From: Aricia agestis
Taxonomy: Eukaryota > Arthropoda > Insecta > Lepidoptera > Lycaenidae
DNA: 64,000 nucleotides
NCBI RefSeq assembly: GCF_905147365.1
Contig: NC_056417.1
Location: forward strand, 4,796,501 to 4,860,500
Direction: 5' to 3'
Positions 46,801 to 62,200 of this stretch are shown here, piece after piece. Under the pieces are notes generated by a model. The model had not been told where the DNA came from and did not search any database. It worked only from the letters and a program-made list of their open reading frames with translations. The position numbers were made by a program, and so were the translations under genes. The stretch's first letter is position 1. The number at the start of each line of letters is the position of its first letter.

Positions 46801-49800
46801 AAATTTGGTATGGCAATACTTTCAGTCTCGGGAAAGGACAAGGGATACTTTTTATCCCGGATTGATTTGTGCGAAAACTATTAAATCTATTTTGATGAAA
46901 TTTGGTATGGAGATACTTTGAGTCTCGGGAAAGGACAAGGAATACTAATTTTGTCCCGGAAAATGTACGGTTCCCGCACAATAAACTTTTATGATTCTCG
47001 CCTAAACTATTTAATCTATTTTGATGAAATTTGGCATGGAGATTGGAGATACTAATTTGAATCTGGGACAAGGAATGTTTTTTGTCCCGGAAAAATGTGC
47101 GGTTCCCACACAATATGCTTTTCTGATTTGCGCGTAAACGACTCAATCGATGTACGGGAACGACTATAAACTAAAGTCCACGCGGACGAAGTCGCGGGCA
47201 ACAGCTAGTAATACAAATAAAAGAAAATAATGTCAATTTATTGCCTAATTTGTGAATAAGGGAATGTAAAAAAATGACTTTAAGTTAAAATTTAATGTAA
47301 TTCCTGTCGGTCTCCTTATTCGTGAATGAGAATGCATGATGTTTAATATAGTGTTATTTTGAACTCAAATTAACACAAGTGGGCCTAATAATACATAATA
47401 AGTATCCACTAATTTATCAACCCCAAACAGGGTAACGGCAAAAGCGCTGTTGACGAGAGTAACGACGAGGCCCTGAGCCGGCCGAGCCTTTTGAGAGTAC
47501 CCTCACTATCCGCCGCCGATCTGGAGGTAATGGATTCACATTATCAACCCTACGAATACAATTTAGTGATGCGTGAATTTTTTGTGTTACTGTCACATTG
47601 AATTTAAATCTCTGAAGAGTTAGATTTTTATTTAAAAAATCAGATTTTTCCAAGACTCGAAATTTTAAAATGTTTTGAAGCTACTACTTATAATAAAAAT
47701 GTTTTAAAAAAGATATTTTTCACTTCATTTCTTAAATGTTGCAATTCGAATATTCTCTTAATTAAATAACAAAATTTAATATAACGTTGTTATTCTTAAG
47801 TAAGTACTTGTATTCTCCATTCTTTTTGGAAAATTTTGATCTTATTTTCCTTCTAGAATGCGTCGAATTTATCTTTGCTATCACCACCGTCGCTGGCGAG
47901 AAGACGGTCATCGGTTATGTTCAGTGACACGGTGTTACTCCACGCACCAAACACACCGCACTTGGCACATCCACACAATGTGTGCTCATCAGAGAAGATG
48001 ACACAAACAGGTAAAGATCTTAAACTTATGAATAATCCTAGAATACTTCTACAACTTGCAGAAGTTACTACTTGTAGACTACAAGGTTCCTAAATTATAA
48101 TAATCAATATACCATTATTATTAAACGATACATAGACTCATTCATATTTTAATCATAAAAAGACGACATTTAAGCATTACAACTTTTCTACAATTCTTAT
48201 TTCCCTCTAACCTTTTTCTTGGTGTCTAGCAGAAAATACTTTGAAGTATAAATAAATGACATAGGGTTGGTACTAAAATATAAAGGTCCAGCTAATACTT
48301 AATTGAAAGCCTGGTTTCTTTATTGAAATTAGACGTCAAAGCGTTCTAAATTTGTGAATTTGTTACTAAATTAAATGAATATTTGTAGATTCATTATGCC
48401 AACGAGATTGGCTTAAAAGCCAAAGTGGTGAGTCTAGAATCGGTAGACGTGATTTTAGAGGGGCATGTGCAAAATTTATTTCTTCACTCTATCCTTTACT
48501 TCTGACTGTGTTTAGATGTTAGTTCTACTATAATATGACTGCGTGTCGCAGATATGCATTGTTAAAGAAATAGAAAGATGATACATAATGTAAGAACTAA
48601 AAAAGGAACCTAAAGCTCTTACAGCAACCTTTCACTATCCTTAGTTTAGACAAACACTATAGTTTTTCCTACAACTTCTTTAGGTTTTTTATCAATGTGC
48701 TTTCGATATTGATAAAAATCTAAAAGACGCTAATTATACATGGCCTTTAAGAAGTTATTCTTTATCCTTTTCTGACTACAGAATTTGACTTGCCCACTGG
48801 TGAGACAGCGGAAGAAAGAGCGGCGGCAGGTGGTACCATGTCATGTCAGGAGCTCCTGGCATTATCTGGGGCACTGTCAGCAGCCTTACCTACTGGACAA
48901 GTAGCATTAGATTCCTTTTTCGAAGAACTGACTAAAGGCATAAGCAAACGCGCCGGAGACGAAAAAGTTGAGACTAAGGTAAGTATTATAGGTAAAAACT
49001 TTTTTGTGGAGAGCTAAAAAATGTGTTACATATCTAGGTAATCCTTAGCACAATGGAGTAAAACAACGAGCGTATAAAATATATTAACAAATCCATGCAA
49101 TAATAAAATATGTAAATTTTTAACCTACTCTAAACGAATTTATTTCGTTTGGCGATGTTATAAGTTATAAAAATTTAATCAGCATATTTTGTATCAATAG
49201 ATGTATGAATTATTATATTCCTAAGTTGATTTAGAAATTCAGAAACGGTTAATGTAGTAAATCATTTGTCTTTCGTCATAAAGAATAACAAATTATAAGA
49301 TAGCAACTCTAACATTCAACATGAAATTATTAAATATTTGCAATGATAAATTGTTCCATTTTTGAATAAACCGAGACCACTGCTCTGTGGATTTTTCATT
49401 TGCAAATTGTTTACAGTGCAGATTGTCTGATGACAAATAGCTAGACTAAATCTCGTATGTAAGTAGGGATGGCAAGCAAATACAATACCTACATAACTAC
49501 TAGATATCTCTGTCTGTTTTATTTCAACCATTTACCATTTTGTGCCTTCTTCTAAATAGTAGTTTTAACTCCATCCTATATATCGAAATTTTTTATTCTA
49601 AATGTCCAGTCGAAGTTGCAAAGACCAGTCTTTTAGTTACAAAACGTGACAGCCCTACGTATAACAAATGTTCAGCGCAGATAAATTGCTTATTCCTAAA
49701 CCCCGTTATAAGCTTTTCGAGCTACATTTTACAATCTTGTTTACGTGGGATAAGTGTGTACATACCTGATAAAGTGTTTACTTTGTAAGATTTTCCAATA

Positions 49801-52800
49801 CTCTTTGATACTTGGAAGATCGTGAAACTTAGTATTTTATGACTGACATTATTTTTTACAAAATGTATTGTTTTTAGCTCCGTGTAGTGAATTGTAAAAA
49901 ATACAAAATACGCAGTGTGTAAAAGAACCTTATAGAAGAAGTAATGAAAAGTTTAAAACATTAATCCCACTGCATATTTTTTAGACGCCATATTTTTAAA
50001 TAAAAAAATATTTTTTTTTCAGGTTGTAGAAATAGATGATTTTTCATGCTGTGCCGAATTAATAGCAGCTGAGGCTGCGGCAAAGGAAAAGAAAAAGGGC
50101 AGATTTTCAAACGCTTGTCGCAACATGTGGAGATCTGTTTCCAAGTTCTTTAGTATGTTAAGAAAGCACATAAAGGCAATCGTATGTCATAAATACTTTC
50201 AACAAGGTTGTTATCATAAAATTTTATTTTTTTTAATAAATGTATTTTGTTCTATCAAAGATGGTTTATAGGCAGATGTTATTCGACCGGGTTATGTATT
50301 CCAACGAATTTTACTGTGAATTGACATGTTCTAACCAAACACAGTAGATCCGCGATCTGCCTATGAATCATTTCTTTGATAGTCTTATAACTTGCCTGAG
50401 ACACGACAATCTTAGGGCAGACTATTGCTACACAAAACAAATAAAGATGCACTACTTAAAAATATTTTATTGCAATTGTCTGTTTTAAAACCGTCACTTC
50501 TCAACTTAGCACGCCTACTTCTATAGTTTCTTTAAAACAAGGTGTCTACGAGTAGATATTATCCATAGTTTCCTTAGAACAAGGCACCTTTTGTTTATAC
50601 CTATTTTTTTCATTTCAGGTATCCTATTAGCCATATTAATAAATACATTATCAATGGGTATCGAGTATCACAACCAACCCGAGGAGCTTACAGTTATTGT
50701 TGAAATAAGCAACATCGTATTTTCTGCTATATTCGCCGTAGAAATGATATTAAAGATTATATCAGAGGGACCGTTCAAATACATTTCTAACGGTTTCAAC
50801 GTTTTTGATGGTATTATTGTTATTTTAAGGTAAGAACTTGATGATGATCAACAAATAAAAACTTTAATGTATGGTCCGTTCGATGGTAATTTGACGCAAA
50901 ATGTGATCCTCAAAAAATTTACAAGGGATCTGTATCGTTACAAATTTCGTTTGCTCTCTTTAAACAGCATTGTTTCTATGGAAAATAAAAAATCCAGGAT
51001 TACATTTTGCGTCACATAAAGGTGGACACATATCTAGCCTTACAGCAGTCTTTTACCCACATTCGCTGCGGGTACTGTGGCATTTCTGCGTTCACCTTAA
51101 AATGGAACGGACCGTGAACATTTATTAATAATGACTTTGTTTTATGCAGTGCGTTTGAGCTAGCTCACAGTTTTAATAATGAACAAGACTTAGCTGGGAG
51201 CTCGGGCTTGTCAGTGCTCCGTACATTTCGCCTTTTGCGAATACTAAAGTTGGTACGTTTTATGCCGAATTTGAGGAGACAACTGTTCGTCATGCTGCGA
51301 ACGATGGACAATGTAGCAGTATTCTTTTCACTCCTCGTACTTTTTATTTTCATATTCAGGTAAATAATGTTCTTTTTATTATTATATCCGATTATGTGTA
51401 CGTAAGATTGAATTGTGGGGATATACTGTGTTAAAACTGATTTATAAAATATAAAAATAAATAAGAACTGAATAAATTAAATCTATAACTTTCCTTCTAA
51501 TTTTTATTTATTTTTAGTTGATTTCATAAATTACAACTTAACATCTTATTTATCTACTTTTTTTTCTAACAGTCTAAGAGTATTTTCAATTTTATTCATT
51601 AAAACTTGCATTACTTTTACAGTAATTGAGGTTAATTTTCTAGTATAATCGGGTTTCTATCTAATAACGTAAAACTTTCTTACTTCTGTCGTAGTTCTTG
51701 TAGATAAGTAGGAAGAGTATCCTTGACCTTATTTTATCCGTAGAAATACAGTTTCCTTAGTACCTATCTACAAAACTGTGACATTATATTGAATACTATC
51801 CCCGAATCCCCAACCTATGCACTGTTTTACTACGAGTGATCTTTCCTTTTGGTTTTGTTTGATCTTTATAACTAACAGCTTCTATTTAAACATTAAACCT
51901 ACATACACTACCACTTCTACACTATTCACGACTTCTACTTTCAATTAGTTCAATTTCTAATTTATAGTTTCTTATAGAATCTTTATGCTTCCGCTTATTG
52001 ACCACGATTTATTTCCACCTGCACTCTCACCTCCCATTAGTCGTTTCTACACCTTTATATTATGTATATCCTCTATTGTATCAACAAGTGGTAATTTGTC
52101 TAATGGCTATTGCGTGGTAACGTCCAGCATCCTCGGTATGAACCTCTTCGGGTGCAAATTCTGCGAGAAAGACGAGGAGGGCGATCAAGATTGCGACAGA
52201 AAAAACTTTGATACGCTCTTGTGGGCTTTTGTCACGGTGTTTCAGGTATACAACCTTTTAATAAAGTACCTAACAAACAATCCAAAAACAGACAACTAGC
52301 TACATCACCTAACGCTTTACCTCCGGGTTCGTCAAACACTCACGACAGAACGACAATCCCAGCAATAAGATTGTCCTTGTAACGGCTTATCGACTAACCA
52401 GCGAGTACACATCTGTCCACCTTGCTGCAAGTCACCTTGTCAACTTGCAGGAAAGTGTAGCGACAGGCGTTCAGTCGCGTAACCGCTATCTAGTGAGCGC
52501 GTAGAACAGATAGTGACCATCGTAACAGAGTTCCAACATCATCTAGATTCATTGTGTCGTATTCCTACCTCAGGTTGTGGACAGCACATTAGTCTGAGAG
52601 CTTGGTTGAGTAGGTTAGCGAGGACGATCGAGCCGCGTCGCGAGTTACCTATGTCAATTCCTCTACTTCCACTAAAACAACTTTACTCAGTTTAGACCGA
52701 TCCTATATCACTTTGCATGCTGCTTCCATTATTAAACTGTCTGAAACAAGTTCTATATTAGCTTTTCTTTCACCTTTAATATGAAATGTCGGACACTTGT

Positions 52801-55800
52801 TTCGTCAGACGAACCTGCATTTTTCCTATTCTTATAGTTATTTCTTTACCTTACTTTCTTTTAATTTTCTCACTTCCTTTTTCTTTCTTATCGGCTACTT
52901 TACTTTTTCTATTTCTGCATTTAAGTAATTTATTTATTGATGCATTAAAATGAATGATTAATATTTACTGAATCATAAAAAAATATGAATGAATTATTGG
53001 TTAAGTTACGGTGCACTTTCTTTTTGCCTACTTTTTCTTAATTTTAATGCATTTTGTTATTCTGAGATAATGAGGCAGTATATAAAGATGAATGCTAATT
53101 ACGATAATATTTGATTGGGGAACTTGCACTGAATAACATTGTAAACATCGTTCATAATATAGATTTATTAACAATTGCTGGCGTATGGCGACGATAACTC
53201 TGTTTTCATTCCACCGTAGTTTATAACAGAATAGATGAGACCGCTTTTCATATCATTACTGGAATAGAGAGGACATCGGAGCTTGTAAATACTAATATAG
53301 TAGAGCACAAAGTTATCGTCTCGTGCGCACGTTGGTCGGACTCGGTCGCGGCATTTGCGCATAGCATTATGTTTTTCTTTCATTTCGTCACCGGGCTACC
53401 TTCGCGCAGTATTCTGGGCATGTATCTATTCGGTGGTAAGTTTTGCAAGTTCGTGGAGGACAATGGCACCGAGCGGGACTGTACCTGCCCCGAGATCATA
53501 TCGCATCACCCCAAATGTGAATGCGACCGGAAACATTTTAATAACATACTCTGGGCCACTGTCACCGTCTTTCAGGTAAGACTTGAGAGACAAATAGACG
53601 AGATACACTGTTGGTTTATTTGCGATCCCGATCGAATTTGCTTTTAGAGGGTAGTTTGCGAGCTTCTCGTTTCACTTTACGCGTTTTGTGAGCGACGTCA
53701 TAATTGGATTCGTTAAAACCGGAAGCGGGAAACTCGCTCAAATGATTTGGTTATCGAGTAAACTAGTTTGAAGTTATGCATTAAAGAGCGCTCAGTACTT
53801 AGTGCATCTTGCTTGTAGCGTAGATAGAGCTGGCCCCTTTTTGCTTGTGTACTCCGGACCGCCGTCTATGTTTCCTTTCATTGAGATGTTTGTACATTAA
53901 CACGACTACACCGAACTTCTACACTAACACTTATTAACGCGAACTTTGTATTTTGAGTTTCCACACCGATACTAACAATTTTGTACAACGTTGAGGCACG
54001 ACACACGACGACAGCACACCTCGCTTATTATGATTTATTAAGGAATTCCGAGTACATGTTGTGGTAGCTAGCTGCGACCCTAGATTTGGTGTTTAACGTA
54101 GACGAAATATTCTAGGTTTTGACGCAGGAGGACTGGAACGTTGTATTATTCAACGGAATGGAAAAAACGAGTCATTGGGCCGCGCTATATTTCGTAGCTC
54201 TAATGACATTTGGGAATTACGTGCTATTTAACTTGCTCGTAGCTATTCTCGTCGAGGGTTTCAGTTCTGAGGTGAGCCATTATAATTTAAATGTCACTGT
54301 TGAACTTGGGGCGTAATTACTCGATGTTGTGACTGTGTAAAATATGAAAAGAACGAATCTTTATAAAACATGTTTAAGATGTAATATTCTTGTATATTTT
54401 TAAAGCAACGTTTAAACGCACATTTAAATATTACTAACCGTTAAATTAATTCAAATTAGCGAAACGAACGACGAGAAAGGGAGCAGAGGGAATTAGCTAA
54501 GTCGAAATTATCCAGTGAGTGTTTCTCTGATAACAATGAGCTTCAGTATGATGACTCTAATTCGGGATCCCATTCTAGCGACAGCTTCTCACAAGTAAGT
54601 ATGAATTTAAATTTAATACTTTACCTAAAAGGGTCCATTGTTGGAATTAATTTTATCTATACAATTTTGTAACATTCGTGATGATAATTTAGGCAGTAAA
54701 ATTATCGTAAAATTAAAATTAAGTGTCGTAAAAACCCTTAACACTCTGTGGACTTAACTAGAAAAAAATATTTATATTAACAATATAATGTGCTTGCTAC
54801 AATTTAGATGCGTAGGAGACGCTAACGTTTCTGTAAAATATGTTTTATTCATAAAACTAACACAACGTAAAATACATTAATGTAACCATTGTTACGGTTC
54901 TTCTAAAGCAGCTTTTAAATAACTTTGCTCTATTTAGTCACCAAGTGTACAATAGTAAAGCAGAAACTATAATGTAAAACTAAATACAAAGGACTAAACT
55001 TAATGCTAGAAACATACAAACTTGGAAACTTATGGTGACGTGCTTATTACGTCATTCGACTTCGCTTCGCTTTGCTTAAGTTTTATTTGAATAATTTATG
55101 AAGGAACTAATTAACTAACTTATAAAATAACAATAACGGGTCCTAACACAGCTTTAGCATGTCCCTCGGGACCCCTGAAATCATATCAAAGGGTTTTCGT
55201 GGTTGGATACCGCTGTCGATCACAGGTGGCCCAAAGCCCAATAAAAATCTTTTGTTCAATGAGTATCTGCAGTAGTGTGCAGTCAGAATCAAAACCCACC
55301 CAACATCATAATATTATAATGGCTGATGATAATTGGAATAATTAGCAATTCAGGTCGTATTGAATGCTTTCTATGGAACAATTGTTCTTTTGTTGAAACA
55401 CAAAAACGATTTTATATGTCGATAACATGTTTTTTTTCACAAAGAATGAAATAAAAAACTTCTGGAAGTCAGCTGACGATATCAGAAAGGCGAAAGATGA
55501 AAACGGACATAAAGACAAGACGCAGTCGCGTAGAAAAGTTAAGAGCAATCATCACCCCACTCTTTGCAAGGACTGTGCTCAGTCGAACAAGTGCAATCTA
55601 CAAAAGGTGAGTTGGAGCTATAAGTGACAACACAGATAGAACTTATAAGAGCGAAGTTGAAGAATCCATACTAATATTGTAAAGGCGAAAGTGTCTATAT
55701 GTCTGTTACCTCTTCACGCCCTAACTGAACCGATTTTAATGAAATTTAGAATGGAAGTAGTTAAGAGTCCCGGGAAATTACATAGGATATAATAGTTCCC

Positions 55801-58800
55801 GAGCCATAATGAATTTTGGCGCAACGGAGTAGCGGGAGTCACCTAGTATGTAATTTTGAATTCCATAAAATAGATTTGAATTTTTGAATATTTATTATGA
55901 ATGGAAATTTTACAAATACTTGTGGACTAACGACGTACTCGTATTTGGTTTTTTTTCTGCAAATATAATTATTTCTTTAATGAAGTATGAAATTCGTCGT
56001 CATTAAAACAAGTTTGTCTCTACAATGCGTCAATACAATATTACTTTTTTAGGAATCAAAAATGCTAGCGTCAAACACAGGAGTGACAGAGAATAGTACA
56101 GTGGTTCCCATGATAACCACCACCGCTGCTACACCTCAGGATTCACCATCGACAACCCTGGAACCGGGAACCACATTCAAGGACTTCAATATGGCTTTGA
56201 CTCTGGAAAGATCGACTATGTTATCCAGCTTAGATTCCATTGATAGGACATCGGTAAGTGACAAGTTTTTAAATAAAACCTTCTTTAGGGCGTGTTACTT
56301 TTTTGGGATGGGTAAATGTTAGACATTTGACATGATTGGAAATTCGTAAGACAGAGTAGACCTAGACTGCAGACGTCACGTAAGAGAGAAACTAATATTA
56401 TAACCAATTTCTACCGCTCGGTCAAAGTGTATGCCTGTTCTGTTGTTACATTTTTACATCCGCCGGCACTCCCAGAGTGCAACCCGGTTTTGGAGCGTTT
56501 ACCTTAAACGGAACAATTTTCTTTCCATTTAAAATGTGATTCATCTAAACATCGAAATTCAATTTCAAAGGGCCAAATCCCATTTTATCTTCCAACCACT
56601 ATTACGAAGTAACGTTAAAATAATACAACCTTTTTCCGTCTCCCCTTGTTTGCATTTATATTCACTTATGTCGCGACGCTTGTATCATCTTGATTTTCCA
56701 AGTGAAGCATCGCGCAAATTAAATTTACATTCTTATTATTTCCTTGTAGTTATAATGAGAGCGATTGTTTCGCGTTGCGTTGCTACGTCGCATTTTAACA
56801 TTTGTACATAATATCTTGTATATAAAAATGGATTTCAATTGTGTTAGTAACGCTATAACTCGATAACGGCTGAACGGATTGGGCTGATTTTAGTCTTGAA
56901 ATATTTGTAGAAGTCCAGGGAAGGTTTTAAAGTGACACGAAGTTCACCGGGTCAGCTAGTCTTCTTATATATAAAAATGGATTATCAAATGTGTTATTTG
57001 ATAATCCATTCAGTCAGGGAAGGTTTTAAAGTGACACGAAGTTCACCGGGTCAGCTAGTCTTCTTATATATAAAAATGGATTTTCAAATGTGTTAGTCGC
57101 GCTAAAACTTGGAAACGGCTGAACGGATTGGGCTGATTTTAGTCTTAAAATATTCGTAGAAGTCCAGGAAAGGTTTTAAAGTGACACGAAGTTCACCGGG
57201 ACAGCTAGTCTTATATATAAAAATGGATTTTCAAATGTGTTAGTCGCGCTAAAACTCGAAAACGACTGGACGGATTGGGCTGATTTTAGTCTTATAATAT
57301 TCGTAGAAGTCCAGGGAAGGTTTTAAAGTGACACAAGTTCACCGGGACAGCTAGTTATATATAAAAATGGATTTTCAATTGTGTTAGTAACGCTATAACT
57401 CGATAACGGCTGAATCGATTCTGCTAATTTTAGTCTTAAAATAATCCTTGAAGTTCAGGGACGGTTTTTAAGTGACACGAAGTTCACCAGGACAGGTAGT
57501 TATATATAAAAATGGATTTCCAATTTTGTTAGTAACGCTATAACTCAATAACGGCTGAACCGATTCTGCTAATTTTAGTCTTAAAATAATCCTTGAAGGT
57601 TTTAAAGTGACACAAAGTTCACCGGGACAGCTAGTTTGTACTGTATATATATTATTAACTAGCTGTTGCTCGCGACTTCGTCCGCATCAAAATTATAATA
57701 TAATAGCAAAAATGATTTCCCTCTTTCAAGGTTTTCTTACCCAAAGGGTATGTTATAACGGAACGCTGTCGCCGTCTTGTAATGTCGTACGTGCGTCGCA
57801 TGAAATTGTTCACTATACAGCTATCATACTGTTGTTATTCTGTTGCGACGATGCAACGAAATGAAGAGACTTGTATTGAGTTTGTTTATGTTGTATCTTA
57901 TCACTAGCTGTTATTGTTAGAGGTTTTTGAAAATAATAAATAATTATTATCATTCTGAAGAGATATTTATATTACTGTTTTTTTCCAGTGTACAAGCATT
58001 CCCGGGCTCCTAAAGCCACCGAACAGTTACACCTTAACGCTGCATTCGGCGGCTGCGCAACTGCGGTCGGAGAAAGCGAGGCTCCCACCGATGACCCTAG
58101 CCCCACCACCAGTTACGTTAGCGCCACCACCCACCAGGTCCACGTCTCCTGGTACCGCCACTCCCGCCACCCCAAGGTCGCTACCGTCACCGATGCTGCC
58201 GGAGAAGAATCTCCAAGTTACCATCGCCAAGGAAGACAACTTGAACGTCAGCGAAAAGTCCAGCCTCATCAGTTCGCAGAAGTAAGTGGTTATAGTTTTT
58301 AGGGTTCCGTACCCAAAGGGTAAAACGGGCCCCTATTACTGAGACTTCGATGTCTGTCCGTCTGTCTTTCTGTTTCCAGGCTGTAACTGAAGAACGGTGA
58401 TACCTAGAGAGTTGAAATTTTCACAAATTGTGTATATCTGTTGCCGCTATAACAACAAATACTAAAAATAAAATAAAGTTATTATTTAAGAGGGGCTCCC
58501 ATACAACATACATGATTTTTTTGGCTTTTTTTGCTCGTAATCCATAATGGCAACAGGTTAGGTACTTGAAATATATACAAAATCTTTAAATATATATTAT
58601 GTAATTTAATATTTAATAATAAAATCAAAATAAATTAAATAATTAAATAAAATAAAATAAATATTAAATTAATTTCATACAAAAAACACAAATTTTTCGC
58701 TTTGTAACGGTACGGAACCCTTCGTGCGCGAGCCCGACTCGCACTTGGCTGATTATTTCTTTAATAATAATCCACACATTGTAGGTAAGTATGTTTAGCT

Positions 58801-59179
58801 AATCAGAGTCCTTTATAACGTTAGATGGCTAACGTATCTTCACAAACGACCCCATGGTCGTTTGTGAAGGTACCGACGGGAATGGATCGAGAGAATTGGA
58901 ATTTGGAAGACTCTGGGAGAGGCCTTTGCCCAGCAGTGGGACAGCCTAGGCGCTTAAAAAAATCCATACGATCGTTATAAATGGGAAAGGGTGTCTGTCA
59001 GTTACCACTTTAAGCCAACGCTAACTGATTTTAATGTTTAGTATACAGATACTGAGTCCCAAAAGAGGACGTAATATATAAATATATATATTATATAAAT
59101 AAAATATATTATTATTATTATTATTGGCCCACTGTGTCCCACTGCTGGGCAAAGGCCTCCCCTCTTTTCTTCCACAAAT

Positions 59180-59218
<39 letters not shown>

Positions 59219-62200
59219 AATATATAATATATAGGATAGCATAGGCTCTTAAAAAAACTATCCAGACTGATACGAAAGTGTTTCTGTCTATTACCTCTTC
59301 AAGCTTAAGCCACTTAAAGTTTGGTATAAAGGACATTAGTTTATCTATGAAAAATGCTTGGTTCGTGGGCGATAAACAATGTCCGAACCAACGAACTTGT
59401 AGGTAACATAATATAGTTAAATACAAAAAAAATCGTTATAAAGTCAAAATAACTTACATTGATGTCTTTAAAAACTTTATTATGGCAATGAAAAGGCCAC
59501 TTAACATACAAAATGTTGCAGCTTTTTTACTGAAATGTCCAATTACTGGCATAAATAGCGTCAAAGCAGCAATCAGCGTGAATAAAAACATCAAACTATT
59601 TAATTAATGAATTTCATTTCGTTTCCACTAATTATACTGAAATATAATTGAAAATTCAATGAAAATACGGTATTGGATGTTTATTTATTAACCTGGCTAT
59701 TTGTATTTTAGGAGAACTGTTTTAATAAACAATAGCTCATTTCGAGTTTCCATATTTGGTCTACTTTATTATTAATGGCATTTATTATCATTTCTAAAGA
59801 AGCACGTTTATTTCCTTGTATCTGAAATTCCACAATATGTTTGTTCTATTACACCCTCAGTCTCTTCATTGATTGTCTATATTATGTATCGATTAAGAAT
59901 TAAGAAATTACTGATTTCGATAAAACAATAAATCACAATTGGCACTAATTTAAAGCAGAGCACATAAAAAGACGAAATCTACTTTTATCATGTTTTTATC
60001 TCAATAAATGTAAGGTTCCCGTTAGATACTGTTTTACATAATATATTTAAGAGCCGTATGTAACGTCTATAAAAATTATAATTTAAATAACAAGGCACAG
60101 ATTGTCATACACATTTTATGTAAAATTTTGTGACTCGTTTCGCCGTTTGTACCGTAGTTAAAATAACCAATGTTTATAGGCTCTTTAAGTCAAATAAGAA
60201 AAAGATTAATCAAACACACAATGACGCCATAATGGTTGAGCTGGGAGATTATTTCTATGGAGATCGTAAGTCGTGTACGTAAATAATAAAGTAGGAGGAT
60301 CCAATTTCCTCTTTCTTTTGCCGGTAATAAATCTACGTTAAGCTTTTTTCATGAAAAAGGAAAATATCACCTGATTGTACTACGTGCGGACGCACGGCAT
60401 AGGATGCTCTTTGTGGAAACTTTACTTGTAATAATAATAGATGAACATTAATTATTATTATTAGTACATAAGGCCATGATGTATAGGAGTATAATAATAA
60501 TAATAATATCTATGGACGCTTCACACCACGTCAGTCTGGCCCCGTGGTAAGTACCTGAAGGACGTGTGTTACGGGTACCAGACAACGGAAATATAAAAAA
60601 TATTATGATCTCTGAGATGTTTCTTAGAGACCATACTTTATGTTTTATGTTGCAACAAGAAATTTCCTATGCGTCTTATCTGAAACTCAAAAAATCTCTT
60701 TACTTTTTTCTAAATTGATTGAACAGTTTAAAGCGTTACAAAGTGACAGATAGACTCTCATTAACATTTTCACCTTAAGTAGCCAGTACACAGTGGCCCG
60801 CGATGGCCCACTGCAGGCCACGCCATTAAACCTACACAATGGCGATGGCTTGTAGTGGGCCAGCATGGGCCATTGTGTACTGGCAGCTTAATGTGATGTT
60901 AATTTACCGAATCGCCTGTATATTTTGAAGAGAAGAATCCATTGTGAAGAATGAAGAGACACATTTATAGAGCAAATAAATTATATCACAGGAGTCTCAC
61001 AATTGTGACGCCGACTACGAACGGCGATGACAAGTGCAAGGTCCAACGTGGCTACAGCTGGAGACTTTCACGGCCTAGTCTGAGAAAGAAGAAGCAGAGG
61101 ACTGGATCAGACTCTGACGCCGTGATTCTCAACAATGGCAGAGACCATATCGCTTGTAATGGTAAGTTTTGCTCCTCTACTTTACCCGTAAAAAATACTC
61201 CATGTGGGGGTTGTCAGACAACTGAATTTAATATATTAAATAAAGATAACAGATGTTTAGCATGATGCAAACAATTTTATTTTAGTTTATAAATCTTATT
61301 TAATGATTTAAATACGACGATATAAAGATGTTATTCCATCTGTAAAATCGGCAAATTTGCTTAAATTGTCGAATAACTAACCTGTATTATTTTAAACAAT
61401 CTAATGACGCATTCATTTTTGGCTTATTGTTCATGATTGGAATAATAAATGATTTTGAATTATTATCATAAAGCTTTTATATCTGAATTAGTGTTTTGAA
61501 TCAACGATTCACATCACAACCAAACGCTGGACAAATATTTATCCGACGCTAATTCGTGATTAAATTAAATGCTCTACAGCTCATCAAACAAATTAATGAG
61601 CTCTTCGCAAATAATTATGTATTTCCATATCCAGATAACACATTCAGATATAAGCAAATAATGCCGATTCACAGTTTAGTAAATCTGACCAGTTAAATCT
61701 GACAGGAGCTGTTTTATCTGACCAAACAATGCATCTAAATATCCGATTTAATCTGATTTAAGTCCGTTGTATACTAATTCTGACTAGTCTAGTCCGATCA
61801 TGTTTACAATTAGAATATGTAGGAGCCAGACCATTTATCAAATGGCCCCTAATGTTCCAAGTTCAGTAGTTTAATGTGAATTCATAGTAATTGGTCCAGG
61901 AAATTTAGTAGCTTTGCAATAAGTTTCTAATGTTATGTTGGTAGAATTATGTGGCCATCGAAATACAATACTAAAGAAACGTAACAAAATAAAAAAAACT
62001 ACAAAAAGGTTACTGCGGCAGCCTACGGATAGCCAACAATGCGTGGCAATTGTTCATCAGTTTTAGTTCATAATAATTTTGAATACGATATATAAGCCAC
62101 GAAGACAGTCAACCAATACAGGTCGTTGTAAAATACCCCGGGGAACAAACATTTCGTTATCAAAGTATCAGCCTTTCGTTGTCATTGCTATATTTTTGTA

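Noticed and set aside
58027..58269. Gly/Val-rich minus-strand frame and a second + frame over 57988-58302
   Set aside because: Shadows of the Pro-rich II-III linker exon, whose frame is fixed by the splice phases.
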